A DNA stretch of 64,000 nucleotides, taken from positions 75,943,559 through 76,007,558 of the forward strand of contig NC_092052.1 in the NCBI RefSeq assembly GCF_003086295.3, read 5' to 3'. Within the stretch, counting starts at the first letter, position 1. Every line of letters begins with the position of its first letter. Both the position numbers and the translations under genes were made by a program. This document shows, piece by piece, positions 22,904-33,917 of the stretch. Source of the DNA: Arachis hypogaea (lineage: Eukaryota; Streptophyta; Magnoliopsida; Fabales; Fabaceae). The notes beneath the pieces were generated by a model. It did not search any database and had not been told where the DNA came from. It saw only the letters and a list, made by a program, of their open reading frames with translations.

Positions 22904-23309
22904 TGCCCTTTTGACAAATCCTCGATGTTAGGATAGACTAATTGGGATTAATTCCACACAATTACCATGTTTGTGGTCCATAACTAGGATAGAAATCCTT
23001 AATTCCCCAATCCTCACTAAGAGCTCTTTTTGTCATTTAATTTCCATTTTCATTTCCTTTACTTGCTTTCCTTTAATTCCTTGCATGATTATTTACATTT
23101 CTTGCATATCTTGTCATCTAACCCCCCAATTTCCTCATAGCCAATAATTGTACATTTCATTTAAACTCCTAGGGAAGACGACCCGAGGTTTAATACTCTC
23201 GGTTTATATTTTTTTTGAATTTAACATTTGATTGTGAGAATTCTTTGTTGGTTTGGACTATGCTACCAATGAATTGATTCTTGTTTTTGATTGATTCTAG
23301 ACCACATCA
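22904..23309 (+). repeat. Element A LTR2, right part
   Basis: It resumes LTR2 after C with the duplicated tgccc and continues as LTR1 does (TTTTGACAAATCCTCGATG) to accacatcaa. Compared with LTR1 about 14 bases (ttctcatacatcaa) are missing at the LTR end/primer-site junction, a small deletion between repeated atcaaatt. Confidence 0.85.
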
Positions 23310-23313
23310 AATT

Positions 23314-23330
23314 TGGCGCCGTTACCGGGG
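23314..23330 (+). other. Primer-binding site, tRNA-Asp type (A, second internal region)
   Basis: TGGCGCCGTTACCGGGG, one mismatch to the tRNA-Asp complement. It shows that LTR2 is followed by a second internal region rather than by host DNA. Confidence 0.8.
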
Positions 23331-23530
23331 AGTTGCAATGGTGTATGTTTTTGGCTATTGTTAATATGTGAATATGTAAATAGCTTATTTTTGATTGATT
23401 GTACATATGTTGCTTGCTTATTTTTGGTTGCTTGTGAATATGTTAATATGTGAATATCTTGCCTATTGTTTGCTATTGTGAATATGTTTTTCTTGTATGC
23501 CTTTTGTTTTTTTTTTCTTGTTGGGAGCTC

Positions 23531-23683
23531 ATGGCTTGTTGGACACTCCATCCAAACTTAGTGCAATCAATTGGGAATTGTGGAGATTCTAGCATTGTTG
23601 GAAGCTCCATGATGAATATAAGCACAAGATCAAAGCTCTCCCAATTGTCTAACTTAAAGGAATTAAATAAAAGTGTTTGGTAA
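23531..23683 (+). CDS. Small hypothetical reading frame, second copy (50 aa)
   Basis: It begins MACWTLHPNL and ends LNKSVW, with the same length and position after the primer site as 3660-3812. The changes (R/C, A/T, M/L, A/E) are few and do not introduce stops. No known family is recognised. Confidence 0.35.
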   Translation: MACWTLHPNLVQSIGNCGDSSIVGSSMMNISTRSKLSQLSNLKELNKSVW

Positions 23684-23896
23684 CACCTTTCTAACCCTCC
23701 ATTTGTACATAGTTTCAATTTATTGCATTTTGTCTCTTGTAGATAGCTTAATTTTAGTTTAATTTCAAGTTTAATTTGATTAGATTTTAGTTTAGATCAT
23801 GTATTTTTGATGAATAACATGTTTTGGGGTTGAAAATGCTATTTTGGATGTCATGTTTGGTGCCTTAGAGCACTAAATTTTTTTGGGAAAAATAGA

Positions 23897-24377
23897 GCAT
23901 GTGCATGCGCACATACCTGTGCGTACGCACACAACCCCAATTATTGCATTATGTGCCCGCGCACCAACTTGTGCGTGCGCACACCATCTTACACCCCTTC
24001 TGCTGGGAGCGTTCGCATGCCTTGTGCATCCGCATCCCCCTCTTTTTGCGTCTTGTGCGTGCACACGGACCTGTGTGCGCACGCACAGGCGGCGATATAG
24101 CTGGCAATTGTGACGCTCCATGTAAAAAAAAACCTACTTGTGCGTCATAGCTGTGTGCGCACGCACAACCTTTGGAACCCCCTCTGCTCGCAGCACACGG
24201 ACCCCTTGTGCGTGGGAACACCCACTCTTTTCCCCTCTATGCGTTTGCACGCCCTTCTGTGCGCACGCATAGACCCTTATGCCCCTTCTATTCGCAGCGC
24301 CCGCACGTTGTGTGCGCGCGCACAACCGCATTTTCCACCTAGTGTGCGTACACACACGTACCTGTGCGTATGCACAC
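23897..24377 (+). repeat. Tandem array of TGTGCG-type palindromes (A, second internal region)
   Basis: A homologous array to 4027-4511, unit by unit, with point differences mainly C-to-T or G-to-A at CpG sites (for example gcatgcgcacatacc for gcgtgcgcacacacc). This pattern fits deamination of methylated cytosine. The long frames in it are artefacts. Confidence 0.85.
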
Positions 24378-25931
24378 TCCTGTTTTCTCACCTCTATACT
24401 TATTTTCTTCTCTTCTCTCTTCTTCCTTCTTTCTCCCCTCTCTTCTCTTGCTTTTCCCCTATTTTTCTACTTGTTTTACTTAGTCTTTGTTGCATTTCTT
24501 TTTCATTTTAGTAATTATATTCGTTTTAGTTTAGTTGTTTGTTAATTAAATAAATTGCGAGTGTTTGCTTGATGATTGTTGGGTTGCTTCTTACTTGAAC
24601 TTTAATTTCATTTTAACACCTTGTTGATTGCCTAGACAAATTGTGAGTTTAATGCATGTGTTGTAGCTACCATATGTGTTAAACTATATCCTTATTTGGC
24701 AACTTGATTATGAATTGTGCACTTTTAATTTAGTGTTTTGAGTTGAACTACTTAGTCATCATGGGTCTTAAGTGAATACAATCACTTAACAAGGTATTTG
24801 TTCCTTGTTAATGCTTTGCATTTTTTGAGTTGACTTGAGTTGATTCCTATAAAGACTTGTCACTTTTTGTAACAAGCACCTTATACATGTGATTATTTCA
24901 TTATTTCTAAGGATGAATAAGTAATCTCTTTTCATCATTGTATTGGTTATTGTTAATTGTGTCATTTTCTATTAATCTTGCGCTTTCACTTGCACAATTT
25001 CAATATCCAATATCTCATACACTCAATTTACTTTAGTGTGGTTCCCTAGGGTTGCTTGTACCTTAAGTGTTGCATTTTCTTTACTTGCAACCTAGACCAC
25101 TTAGTTGAGGAACAAGCTATTTCTTTTGCTTTTGTGGTTACCATTTTATCCGACAAATGTGTGTGTTCTAAACCGTGCACACTTAGGATACACACATTGT
25201 CTTCATTATACCACAACAACTTACTTTTTCTCAATTCTTGTCTAATTGTTTTCTACAGCAACTCGGAGCTCCAGTGCCCACTAGCTGAAGGTGGAGCCTC
25301 TTAGAGCATCTCTTCACCCCCGGTTTGAGTGCATGCACGGAGGACCATGCAACATTTAAGTGTGGGGGAGGATCTATAATTTTGGGGCGTAAATCTCTCT
25401 TTCTCAACACCTTGCACTAATTTTTCTTGTTTTAATAGTTATATTTTTGTGAATATTTGTTAGTCTTTTATTGCATTATACTTTGTTTGGTTTGCTTGTA
25501 CATATCTTAGCTTGCTTATAATTATCTTTGCATGTTGCATGGTAGAGTAAATAAGTTTTGGAAAACAACAAAGAACTTTCAAGAAATCTCTTTTTGGGCA
25601 TTCTATTGAATTGATTTGAAAACTTGTTTTAAAATTGCTTGAAGTATCTTTTTATAGAACATAGAAAAGAGCTTGAACAAATACCAAGTGAGATTAGAGC
25701 TTTAATTGTGTGGTTGCACATCTTCAACCACAATTTTTGTTCTTGTGTGTTAAACTCCTTTCATGATTATGATCTTAGATTTGCTTTAGTCTATATGTCC
25801 TATATTTGATGTTTTGAATTGCATTTAGTATGATTGAGGCCATTTTTGAAATTAAACTTACTAACCCGCATGGCCAACCCTTACATCTACCTTTATAAAC
25901 CACTTTTTAAGCCTTTAATTCCCCTTTGTTC
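24378..25931 (+). other. Element A internal non-coding region, second copy (3'-deleted)
   Basis: It follows the first copy to the point tttgttcta (about 25931) and then joins directly to LTR sequence aattaattcacttt. About 1.15 kb is missing relative to the first copy: the rest of the internal region, the A4G repeat and the first about 145 bases of the LTR. It contains a 37-base insertion-like stretch (about 25655-25700) absent from the first copy. Confidence 0.7.
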
Positions 25932-27666
25932 TAAAATTAATTCACTTTAATCCCATTTGGGGCCTTGATGTATTTGTTGAGTGATTTCAGGTTTCCAAGG
26001 CAAGTATGGGATGGAAGAAGTTAAGAGAAAAGCATGCAAAAGGGAGAAATCATGAAGAAAATAAAGTTTGGAAGTTGCTGCAAAGGTGCGTACGCACACC
26101 GGTGACTTCGTGCAAGAATGCGTACACACCAAATGTCGTGCGTACGCACGATGGGAATTCTGCGCACTTGTGCGTACGCACCGTAGGTCGTGCGTACGCA
26201 CGCGTGCATATGCGTGAGGTCATTAATTGCAAATCACTGGGGACGATTTTTGGGCCTCCAGATCCCAGTCCAACTCATTTCTGAAGCTATTTGAGGCCAA
26301 TGTGAAGAAGGATGAAGGGGGGAGCACTTAGATTTAGGTTTTTACATGTTTTTGTTAGTTTTCTAGAGAGAGAAGCTCCCCCTTCTCTCTAGAACTAGGG
26401 TTTCTTAGTTTACTTTCTCTTTAATTTCAGCATTTAATTCTTGTTTTCATCTAGTTTCTTCTACATTTCTTTGTTCTCTTGTCTTAATTTCCTTATGCTA
26501 TCTTGTTAATTTCTCATTTTCCTTGCTTTTTATGTTTATGAGCACTCTTGTTATTTTAATTTACAATTAATCCAATTTAAGTTTTCATGTCAATTATTGC
26601 TTTCTTGAGTTGCTCTCTATACTTTTCTTGCTTGGTAGTTGTAGCACTTATTATTTCTTGTCATTTTACCATGCTTTCTTTTCATGCCCACCAAGTGTTT
26701 GATAAAATGCTTGGTTGGATTTTTACTTAGTTTTTCTCTACTCTTGGCTTGAAATTGATGACTTTGGTGATCCTTGAGTCATTGATGTCCATTCTTGTTT
26801 GATATATTAGAGTAGTTAGTTGATTTGGTCTCCATTGACTCTAGTGACCCTTAGTGTTGACATAGGACTTATGGATTGAAATCAACTATGCCTACTTGAC
26901 TTATCTTTGATGTAATGTTGAATAAGTAGGATTAATTCTTCATAATCATCATGTATTTATGGTCAATGTCTAGGATAGGTAACCTTAGCTCTCAATTACT
27001 TGCTAAGAGTTTTCTTGCATTTGAAGTTTCCTTTCCTTGCATTTAATTGCTTTGACTTTTATTGCTTTGATTTTTAATTCCTTGCATGTTTAGTTTTCAC
27101 AGTCTTGGTTGAGAAATTGGGTGTTTGGGTGGAATTGAGTTGTGGATGTCCATTCCGCATTGTGTGAATTGTTAATTGGTTTGGTTTCCCTTGACTCTAA
27201 GTGACCCACTAGTGTTGACTTAGGACTTAGGGATTGGAATCAATTACGCCCTTTTGACTAATCCTCGATGTTAGGGTAGACTAATTGGGATTAATTCCAC
27301 ACAATTGCCATGTTTGTGGTCCATAACTAGGATAGAAATCCTTAATTCCCCAATCCTCACCAAGAGCTCTTTTTGTCATTTAATTTCTATTTTCATTTCC
27401 TTTACTTGCTTTCCTTTAATTTCTTGCATGATTATTTACATTTCTTGCATATCTTGTCATCCAAGCCCCCAATTCCCTCATAGCCAATAATTGTACATTT
27501 CACTGCAGCTCCTAGGAAAGATGACCCGAGGTTTAATACTCTCGGTTTATATTTGTTTTGAATTTAACATTTGATTGTGAGAATTCTTTGTTGGTTTGGA
27601 CTATGCTACCAATGAATTGATTCTTGTTTTTGATTGATTCTAGACCACATGAAATTCCCATACATT
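25932..27666 (+). repeat. Element A LTR3, 5'-truncated
   Basis: It matches LTR1 from aattaattcacttt on. It has the palindrome cluster (26087-26210) and hairpin (26363-26392) and ends ATTCCCATACA, followed by tt and the target ggggg. It lacks the first about 145 bases of the LTR. Confidence 0.83.
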
Positions 27667-28112
27667 GGGGGTCCTCTCTGGGCGTTTGGACATTGGCCTT
27701 TGCTCTTTGGGAACTGGACGCCTGGAAGGGGGCAGGTAGCTAGCATTGAACGCCAGTTTTGGGCCTTCTAATCCGAAGCAAAGTATAGACTATTAGATAT
27801 TGTTGGAAAGCTCTAGAAGTCAGCTTTCCATAGCCATTGAGAACGCTCAATTTGGACTTATGGAACTCCAGAAAAGCTCTTCCGAATTCAGGTAGGTCAG
27901 ATTTGGACAGCATCTACAGTGCTTTCTCTGTCTCTGAATCAGACTTCTGCTCCAACTCCTCAATTTCAGCTAGAAAATACCTAAAATTGTCCAAAGACAC
28001 AAAAATGTGAATTTAACACTAAAACCTATAAAAACTTAATAAAAACTAAATAAAACATACTAAAAACTATATGAAAATGATGCCAAAAAGCATATAAAAT
28101 ATCCGCTCATCA
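27667..28112 (-). repeat. Element B 3' LTR, proximal part
   Basis: It continues the LTR broken at 1510: gggggtcctctctgggcgtttgg matches 37216 onward of the 5' LTR. It ends ATCCGCTCATCA at 28112, the start of the LTR on the - strand. With 377-1510 the LTR is about 1.58 kb, against 1574 bp for the other copy. Confidence 0.87.
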
Positions 28113-29165
28113 CAACACCAAACTTAAACTGTTGCTTGTCCCCAAGCAACTAAAAAAATAGTAGGATAAAAAGAAAATTAAGATACAATGAATGTCTAAG
28201 TTTCAAATGAAGCTTAGTTACAATTAGATGAATGAGACATAGTAGCTTTTTACTTCTGAATAGTTTTGGCATCTCACTATCCATTGAAACTTAGAATAGT
28301 TGGCATCTTTAGGAACATAGAATCCAGATGATATTATCGAATCTCCTAGTTAAGCTTATTTTGATTCTTGAACACAGCTTTTAGAGTCTTAGCTATGACC
28401 CTAAGCACTCTATTTTCCAGTGTTACCACCGGACACATTCATGCCACAAACACTTTAACTGGGTGAACCTTTTTAGATTGTGACTCAGCTTTGCTAGGGA
28501 CCCCAGATAGAGGTGTCTAAAGTTCTTAAGCGCACTCTTTTTGCTTTGGACCACGACTTTAACCGCTCAGTCTCAATCTTTTCACTTGACACCTTCATGC
28601 CACAAGCACATGGTTAGAACAGCTTTTTTTAGCTGCTTAGGCCAGGATTTTATTGCTTTGGGCCCTCCTAACCTCTGATGCTCAAAGCTTTGGGTCCTTT
28701 TACCCTTGCCTTTTGGTTTAAAAGGTTACTGGCTTTTTCAATCTGCCCTCATTTTCCTATATTTTTGGGCAGTAATGGATTTTTCTGCTTTTTCTTTTTT
28801 TTTCTTTTTCACCATTTTTTTTCTTTCCTTTACATGCATATAATTTTTTTTCTTTTGCAACATGCTTTTTCTTTTTCTTTTTGCTACTTTTTCTTGCTTC
28901 AAGAATAAATTTTTAGATTTTTCAGATTATCAATAATATTTTTCCTTTTTCCTTATTCTTTCAGGAGCCAACATTCTAAAGTTACAACTTCAAATATGCA
29001 CTGTTTAATCATACATTCAGAAAACAAAAGCAAATGACACCACATCAGCATACTTAAAATACTCTTATTTTAAACTTAAAATTTATACATCTCTCAATTC
29101 CTTTCAAAAAAAATTATTAAGCAAGGTGAGAGAAGATATATGGAATATTTTACAACTTAAAGACA
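28113..29165 (-). other. Element B 3' untranslated region
   Basis: Non-coding. It has the same landmarks as C and K before the 3' LTR: caacaccaaactt next to the LTR, a T-rich run (about 28735-28900) and the block with cacttgacaccttcatgccacaagc. The frame at 28678-28908 is the T-rich run. Confidence 0.65.
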
Positions 29166-29489
29166 TCAATGCAAATGATCATGCAATAAGAACAACAGAA
29201 CATATAAACAGACAGACAGAAAATAGAAAAATAACAGGAAAGGAGTAAAAGAGAATGAGTCCACTTGAATGATGGTGGCTGGTGCTCCTTCTTGAGGATC
29301 TAATGTAGTGTTTGATCTCTTCAATGTCACTACTTTGTCATTGTTAAGGCTGTTGCACAGGCTCATGTGCATGCTTTCTGGTTTACTCCATCCTCTTCTT
29401 CTATACTTAAGAGTGGTAGCAGTCACAAAGCAAAGCTTTTGCAACACCAAACTTAAGAGTTTTGCTCGTCCTTGAGCAAATATGATCAA
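29166..29489 (-). pseudogene. Element B reduced envelope-like frame with hydrophobic tail
   Basis: A 107-codon frame. Its C-terminal half reads LDPQEGAPATIIQVDSFSF, then a hydrophobic run (FTPFLLFFYFLSVCLYVLLF) ending LLHDHLH. K has the same ending (LDLQEEEEATITKVD, hydrophobic run, SLHDH) and C a decayed form ending FHDQ. The central domain present in C and J is missing, so this is a deletion derivative. The first 30 residues overlap leader sequence (cttaagtttggtgttg) and are probably not coding. Confidence 0.45.
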
Positions 29490-29887
29490 TGGGGAAGAAG
29501 AAGGTGGGGTAGGTGGAGCTTCCGTGGGACCTACTAGTCCTGAGAGGCTAGGGAATTCCCTGCTTCTCTACATTGGCGTTTGAACGCCCAGGGGTTACTC
29601 CTTAGTTAGCGTTCAATGCCAGCAATGCTCCCCTCTTGGGGCGTTGAATGCCCAGCAGGGATACCCTGGCTGGTGTTCAACTTTGACACTCTTTCCGGAA
29701 TGTTCTGTTTTCACTGCTGTGAATTCTATCTCTTGCACATGATCATGACTCTAATAATTGAAAGGAAAACAAAATGAAAATAAATATGGTTGAGTAAGGT
29801 TGGGTTGCCTCCCAATAAGCGCTCTTTTAACGTCACTAGCTTGACTTCACTACACTTAAATTAGTAGCAGTGTTGAGCCTCCTGGCT
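29490..29887 (-). other. Element B post-pol spacer with palindromes
   Basis: It contains diverged palindromes (ttggcgtttgaacgccc, tagcgttcaatgccag, gggcgttgaatgccc) at about 29572-29690 and then AT-rich spacer up to the end of integrase, including gggttgcctcccaataagcgc, which also borders integrase in C and K. Confidence 0.65.
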
Positions 29888-30912
29888 CTATATCTCCTTC
29901 AAGGTAATGTTTGACCCTCTGTCCATTGACAGTGAACCTTCTTTTTTACCTTGAAGCTCTATGTGCCCATAAGGTGATACACTAGTAATCACAAAAGGTC
30001 CTATCCAACGGGATTTATGTTTTCTAGGAAACAGTTTGAGTCTTGAGTTGAAGAGTAGGACTTTTTGTCCTGGTTCAGAGACACTGGAAGATAACTTCCT
30101 GTCATGCCACCTTTCTGCCTTTTCCTTATAGATTTTTGCATTTTCAAATGCATCTAAGCGGAATTCATCCAACTCATTTAATTAGAGCAGCTGTTTCTCC
30201 CCTGCTGCTTTAACATCAAGGTTGAAGAATCTAGTAGCCCAATAGGCTTTGTGCTCTAGTTCCATTAGCAAATGATAGGAGTTTCCATACTGATAATGGG
30301 GGTTTTGAAAATTGTTCTATATGCCAACAGAGCATCATCAAGCTTTCTATCCCAATCCTTTTTAGAGGCACTTACTGTCCTCTCTAGGATTTGCTTTAGT
30401 TCTCTGTTTGAGACTTTAGCTTGCCCATTTGTTTGGGGATGATACGGTGTTGCTACTTTATGGCAAACTTTGTAATGACTTAAGACAGAATCTAGCTGTC
30501 TATTGCAGAAATGAGTTCTTCTATCACTAATTAGTGTCCTAAGGGCACCAAATATGCTGAAGATGTTCTTTTGGAGGAACTTCAACCGATTTAGACACGT
30601 AATCTATTGCCATAAGGATGTAGATGTTTGAGTATGAAGGCGGGAATGGTCCCATGAAATCTATGCCCCATACGTCAAACAAATCAATCTCTAAGATTTC
30701 TTGCTGAGGCATGCTGTGACAATGAGGATGATTGTCAGCCCTCTGGCAACTATCACAATTACGGACAAACTCTCTAGAATCCTTAAAGAGACTAGGCCAG
30801 TAAAAGCCACTTTTAAGTACCTTAGTGGCTGTCCGCTCACCTCCAAAGTGTCCTTCATAGTCAGAGCCATGGCAATACCATAGAATTCTCTGTGCCTCAT
30901 CTTCAAACACAC
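29888..30912 (-). pseudogene. Element B integrase
   Basis: The zinc-finger part (30539-30910) has HGSDYEGHFGGER and NCDSCQR, and the first core Asp in [10 protein letters not shown]. Part of the core after YVSKSVE is deleted and shifted. The second segment (30265-30585) has the second Asp in LISDRRTHF. The expected catalytic Glu reads Lys in NGQAKVSNRE. The C-terminal domain is 29888-30172 ([25 protein letters not shown]). The deletion, the stops and the Glu-to-Lys change show it is dead. Confidence 0.87.
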
Positions 30913-30916
30913 AGTG

Positions 30917-31504
30917 TTAGATTATTCCATCTGAGCATCTCTTAAAGAGATATGGCTCATCCCATATGTAATATTTTGCATCATGCATGAGTTTCCGGGC
31001 TTGCTGCCTGGTAAACTCCTTGGGAATGAACCATATAACCGTGTAGTTTGCAATGTCTGTAAACCAAGGTACTGTCTGGATGGCATAGAGTTGCTCATCT
31101 AGAAAGGATTCGGATATGTCAGTGGAGGGAGAAGAAGTCCCTACTACTGGCTTAATTCGAGACAAGTGATCAGCCACCTGATTTTCTGTCCCTTTTCTGT
31201 CTCTAATTTCTATATCAAACTCTTGGAGGAATAATACCCATCTTATGAGTCTGCGTTTAGAATCCTACTTAGTGAGTAGATACTTTAGAGCAGCATGGTC
31301 AGTATAAATAATGACCTTAGATCCTACTAGGTAGGATCTGAACTTGTCAATGGCATAAACCACTGCAAGTAGCTCCTTTTCTGTAGTAGTGTAGTTTTTC
31401 TGTGCATCATTTAATACACGACTAGCATAATAAATGACATGCAGAAGCTTGTCATGTCTCTGACCTAGGACTGCACCAATTAGATGATCACTTGCATCAC
31501 ACAT
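30917..31504 (-). pseudogene. Element B RNase H
   Basis: Frame 31265-31504 has [29 protein letters not shown] and [14 protein letters not shown] with the catalytic Asp, Glu and Asp. A stop replaces Gln in TKQDSK. Frame 30917-31177 continues with [13 protein letters not shown] and ends in the linker before the integrase zinc finger. Adjacent to RT (31508) with one stop between. Confidence 0.87.
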
Positions 31505-31507
31505 TAG

Positions 31508-32827
31508 CTAATATGGCAAGTCCAAGTTGGGTGCACAGATGATAAGAGCAGTGACAAGCATGGCCTTCAGAGTTTCAAAGGCATGCAGGCATTCTTGGTC
31601 AAAGACGAATGGGACATCAGTGGCCAAGAGGTTACACAGGGGTATGGCGATTGTTGAAAAATCTTTTATGAACCGCCTGTAAAATCCTTCATGTACTAGG
31701 AAGCTTCTGATTGCCTTAACACTAGTAGGTGGAGGCAAGCGTTCGGTCACTTCCACCTTAGCTTGATCCACTTCTATCCCCTTATTTGAGATCCGATGCC
31801 CAAGAACAATGCCTTCAGTTACTATGAAGTGGCATTTCTCCCAATTTAGAACTAGGTTTGTTTCTTGGCATCTTTTCAAGACCAGGGTCAGATGATCAAG
31901 ACATGAGTCAAATGAGTCTCCATAAACAGAGAAGTCATCCATGAATACTTCAAGGAACTTCTCTACCATATCAGAGAAGATGGATAACATGCATCTCTGA
32001 AAAGTAGTAGGTGCATTGCACAGGCCAAATGGCATTACTCTATAGGCGAATACGCCCGATGGACATGTGATTGTCGTCTTTTCTTGATCCTGTGGATCTA
32101 ATGCTATTTGATTGTACCCGGGATAACCATCCAGGAAATAATAAAAAGCATGACCTACTAGTCTTTCTAGCATTTGGTCAATCAAGGGTAAAGGAAAGTG
32201 ATCTTTTCTGTTGGCGTCATTGAGTTTTCTGTAGTCAATGCACATATGCCACCCTGTAACTGTCCTTTTTGGGATCAGCTCATTCTTTTCATTGTGAACC
32301 ACTGTCATTCCTCCCTTCTTAGGAACAACCTGGACAGGACTCACCCATGGGCTGTCAGAAATGGGATAAATAATCCCATCCTCATAGAGCTTAGTGACTT
32401 CCTTTTGCACTACTTCCTTCATAGCTAGATTTAACCGCCTCTGTAGTTGCACCACTAGTTTGGCATTATCCTCCAGCAGGATTTTATGCACGCATCGGGC
32501 TGGGCTAATGCCCTTAAGGTTACTTATAGTCCACCCAAGGGTTGTCCTATGTGTTTTAAGCACTTGGATTAGTGCTTCTTCTTCCTGTGGCTCTAGTGTA
32601 GAGCTTATGATCACAGAAAAGGTATCTCCTTCTCCCAGAAATACATATTTTAGGGAGGAGAGTAATGGCTTAAGCTCAAGCTTAGAAGGCTTCTCCTTTT
32701 TCTCAGAGGATTCCAAAGGTTCCCTTGAATCAGGCTGAGTATCATCAAGGATGTCATCTAGCCCTTCCTTGAGGCTTTCGGCCATGTTGACCTCTTCCAC
32801 CAGGGAATCAATGAGGTCAATGCTCAT
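31508..32827 (-). pseudogene. Element B reverse transcriptase (longest intact frame, 439 codons)
   Basis: The frame covers the acidic linker (residues 1-50), KYVFLGEGDTFSVIISS, and a complete RT: SPWVSPVQVVPKKGGM, CIDYRKLN (about 197), FLDGYPGYNQ (about 231; Pro in place of the Ser found in C and K), MPFGLCNAPTTFQRCM and FMDDFSVYG (about 295). It ends in the RT-RNase H connection (RFIKDFSTIAIPLCNLL). It is the only uninterrupted RT in the window. It is cut off from gag and protease by frameshifts and from RNase H by a stop, so it is a fragment of a polyprotein. Confidence 0.9.
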
Positions 32828-32849
32828 ACATTCCTCAGGAATGTCTGGA

Positions 32850-33395
32850 TGCTACATAGCTTTGACAGCATTTAGGACGAATTTTTCCTTATTGACTCTT
32901 AGGGTTACTTCTCCTTTTTTAACATCAATAAGGGTCTGTCCTGTAACTAGAAAAGGTCTTTCTAGGAATGAGGGATGCACTCTTGTGCCCCTCTATGTCT
33001 AACAGCACAAAGTCAGTGGGGAAAGCAAAGGGTCCAACCCTGACAATCATGTCTTCAATTACTCCTGATGGTATTTTAGTGGACCCATCAACAAGTTAAA
33101 GGCACATGCGGGTTGGTTTGACTTCATCAGTCAAACTAAGCTTCTTAATTTGTGAAGCAGGTATTAGGTTGATGCTTGCTCCAAGGTCACATAGAGCTGT
33201 CCTTGTACAAGCATCACCTAGAATGCATGGTATCATAAAGCTTCCAGGGTCTTTAAGCTTCTCTAGTAAGCTGCTGTGAATGATTGCACTGCATTCCTCA
33301 ATGAGGAGGACTGTTTGTGTCTCTCTCCAATCCTTCTTATGACTTAGAATGTCCTTCATGAACTTTGCATAAGAAGGTATCTGTTCAAGAGCCTC
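32850..33395 (-). pseudogene. Element B aspartic protease
   Basis: Frame 33096-33359 has SHKKDWRET, GSFMIPC and the active site LCDLGASINLIPA, then EVKPTRMCL and a stop where Gln/Glu is expected. Downstream DNA still encodes GPFAFPTDFVLL and then shifts frame in the GRPFLATG region near 32965. It has the same order as in C and K. Confidence 0.83.
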
Positions 33396-33917
33396 TGCAA
33401 AATGGGGATCTTTATCTCTAATATTTTGAGATACTCTGCAAAGCGGGTAAACTGTTTATCCCTTTCCTCTTGACAGAGTTTCTGAGGAAATGGCATCTTA
33501 GCCTTATAATCATCAACCTTGGTTAATGAAGGCCGAATGCCTTGTATGTTGGAATGGGGGTTACTAAATTGCTTAGGAAGGTTGTTATCATTGAATGGCT
33601 GACCTTCCTTGCTTGGGCATTCAACGCCTATGCTGCTGCCCCCCTCAGCATTTGAACGCCCAGTCTCTGCCCTTTCCTGGCGTTCAATGCCAGGAGGGAT
33701 ACCTCTCTGGGCATTTGATCGCCCAATCTTTGCCCTTTCCTGGCGTTCAATACCAAGAAGGATGTCTCTCTGGGCGTTTAAACGCCCAGAGTTATTTTGT
33801 TCAGAGACCTGGATATCCCTAATGGGCTTTTCATTTTTATTGTACTGAGGTTGGGTGCTTAAGATTTTCCCGCTCCTCAGTTAGATAGCCTGGCATTCAT
33901 CTGTTATCTGCTTAGAG
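33396..33917 (-). pseudogene. Element B gag-protease linker with palindromes
   Basis: Coding linker with frameshifts. The DNA at about 33613-33790 consists of palindromic units (ggcgttcaatgccagg, gggcgtttaaacgccc, gggcattcaacgcc) as in C and K, though diverged. Upstream, toward Gag, it contains a decayed form of the ECQAxxLRSGK motif. Confidence 0.65.

Larger units (their letters stand above)
1511..27666 (+). mobile_element. Element A: tandem non-autonomous LTR retrotransposon (LTR-int-LTR-int-LTR)
   Basis: Three LTR copies (1513-3416; 7067-8526 with 22904-23309; 25932-27666) alternate with two internal regions (3417-7066; 23310-25931), all on the + strand. The block sits in the 3' LTR of B; the target is about ggggg (1507-1511 with one change, and 27667-27671). 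Internal regions have a tRNA-Asp primer site but no gag, protease, RT or integrase, so it is a LARD-like element mobilised in trans. The tandem form suggests unequal recombination between LTRs. From memory Arachis has such non-autonomous partners (Feral, Pipoka), but I cannot assign a name. Confidence 0.8.
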
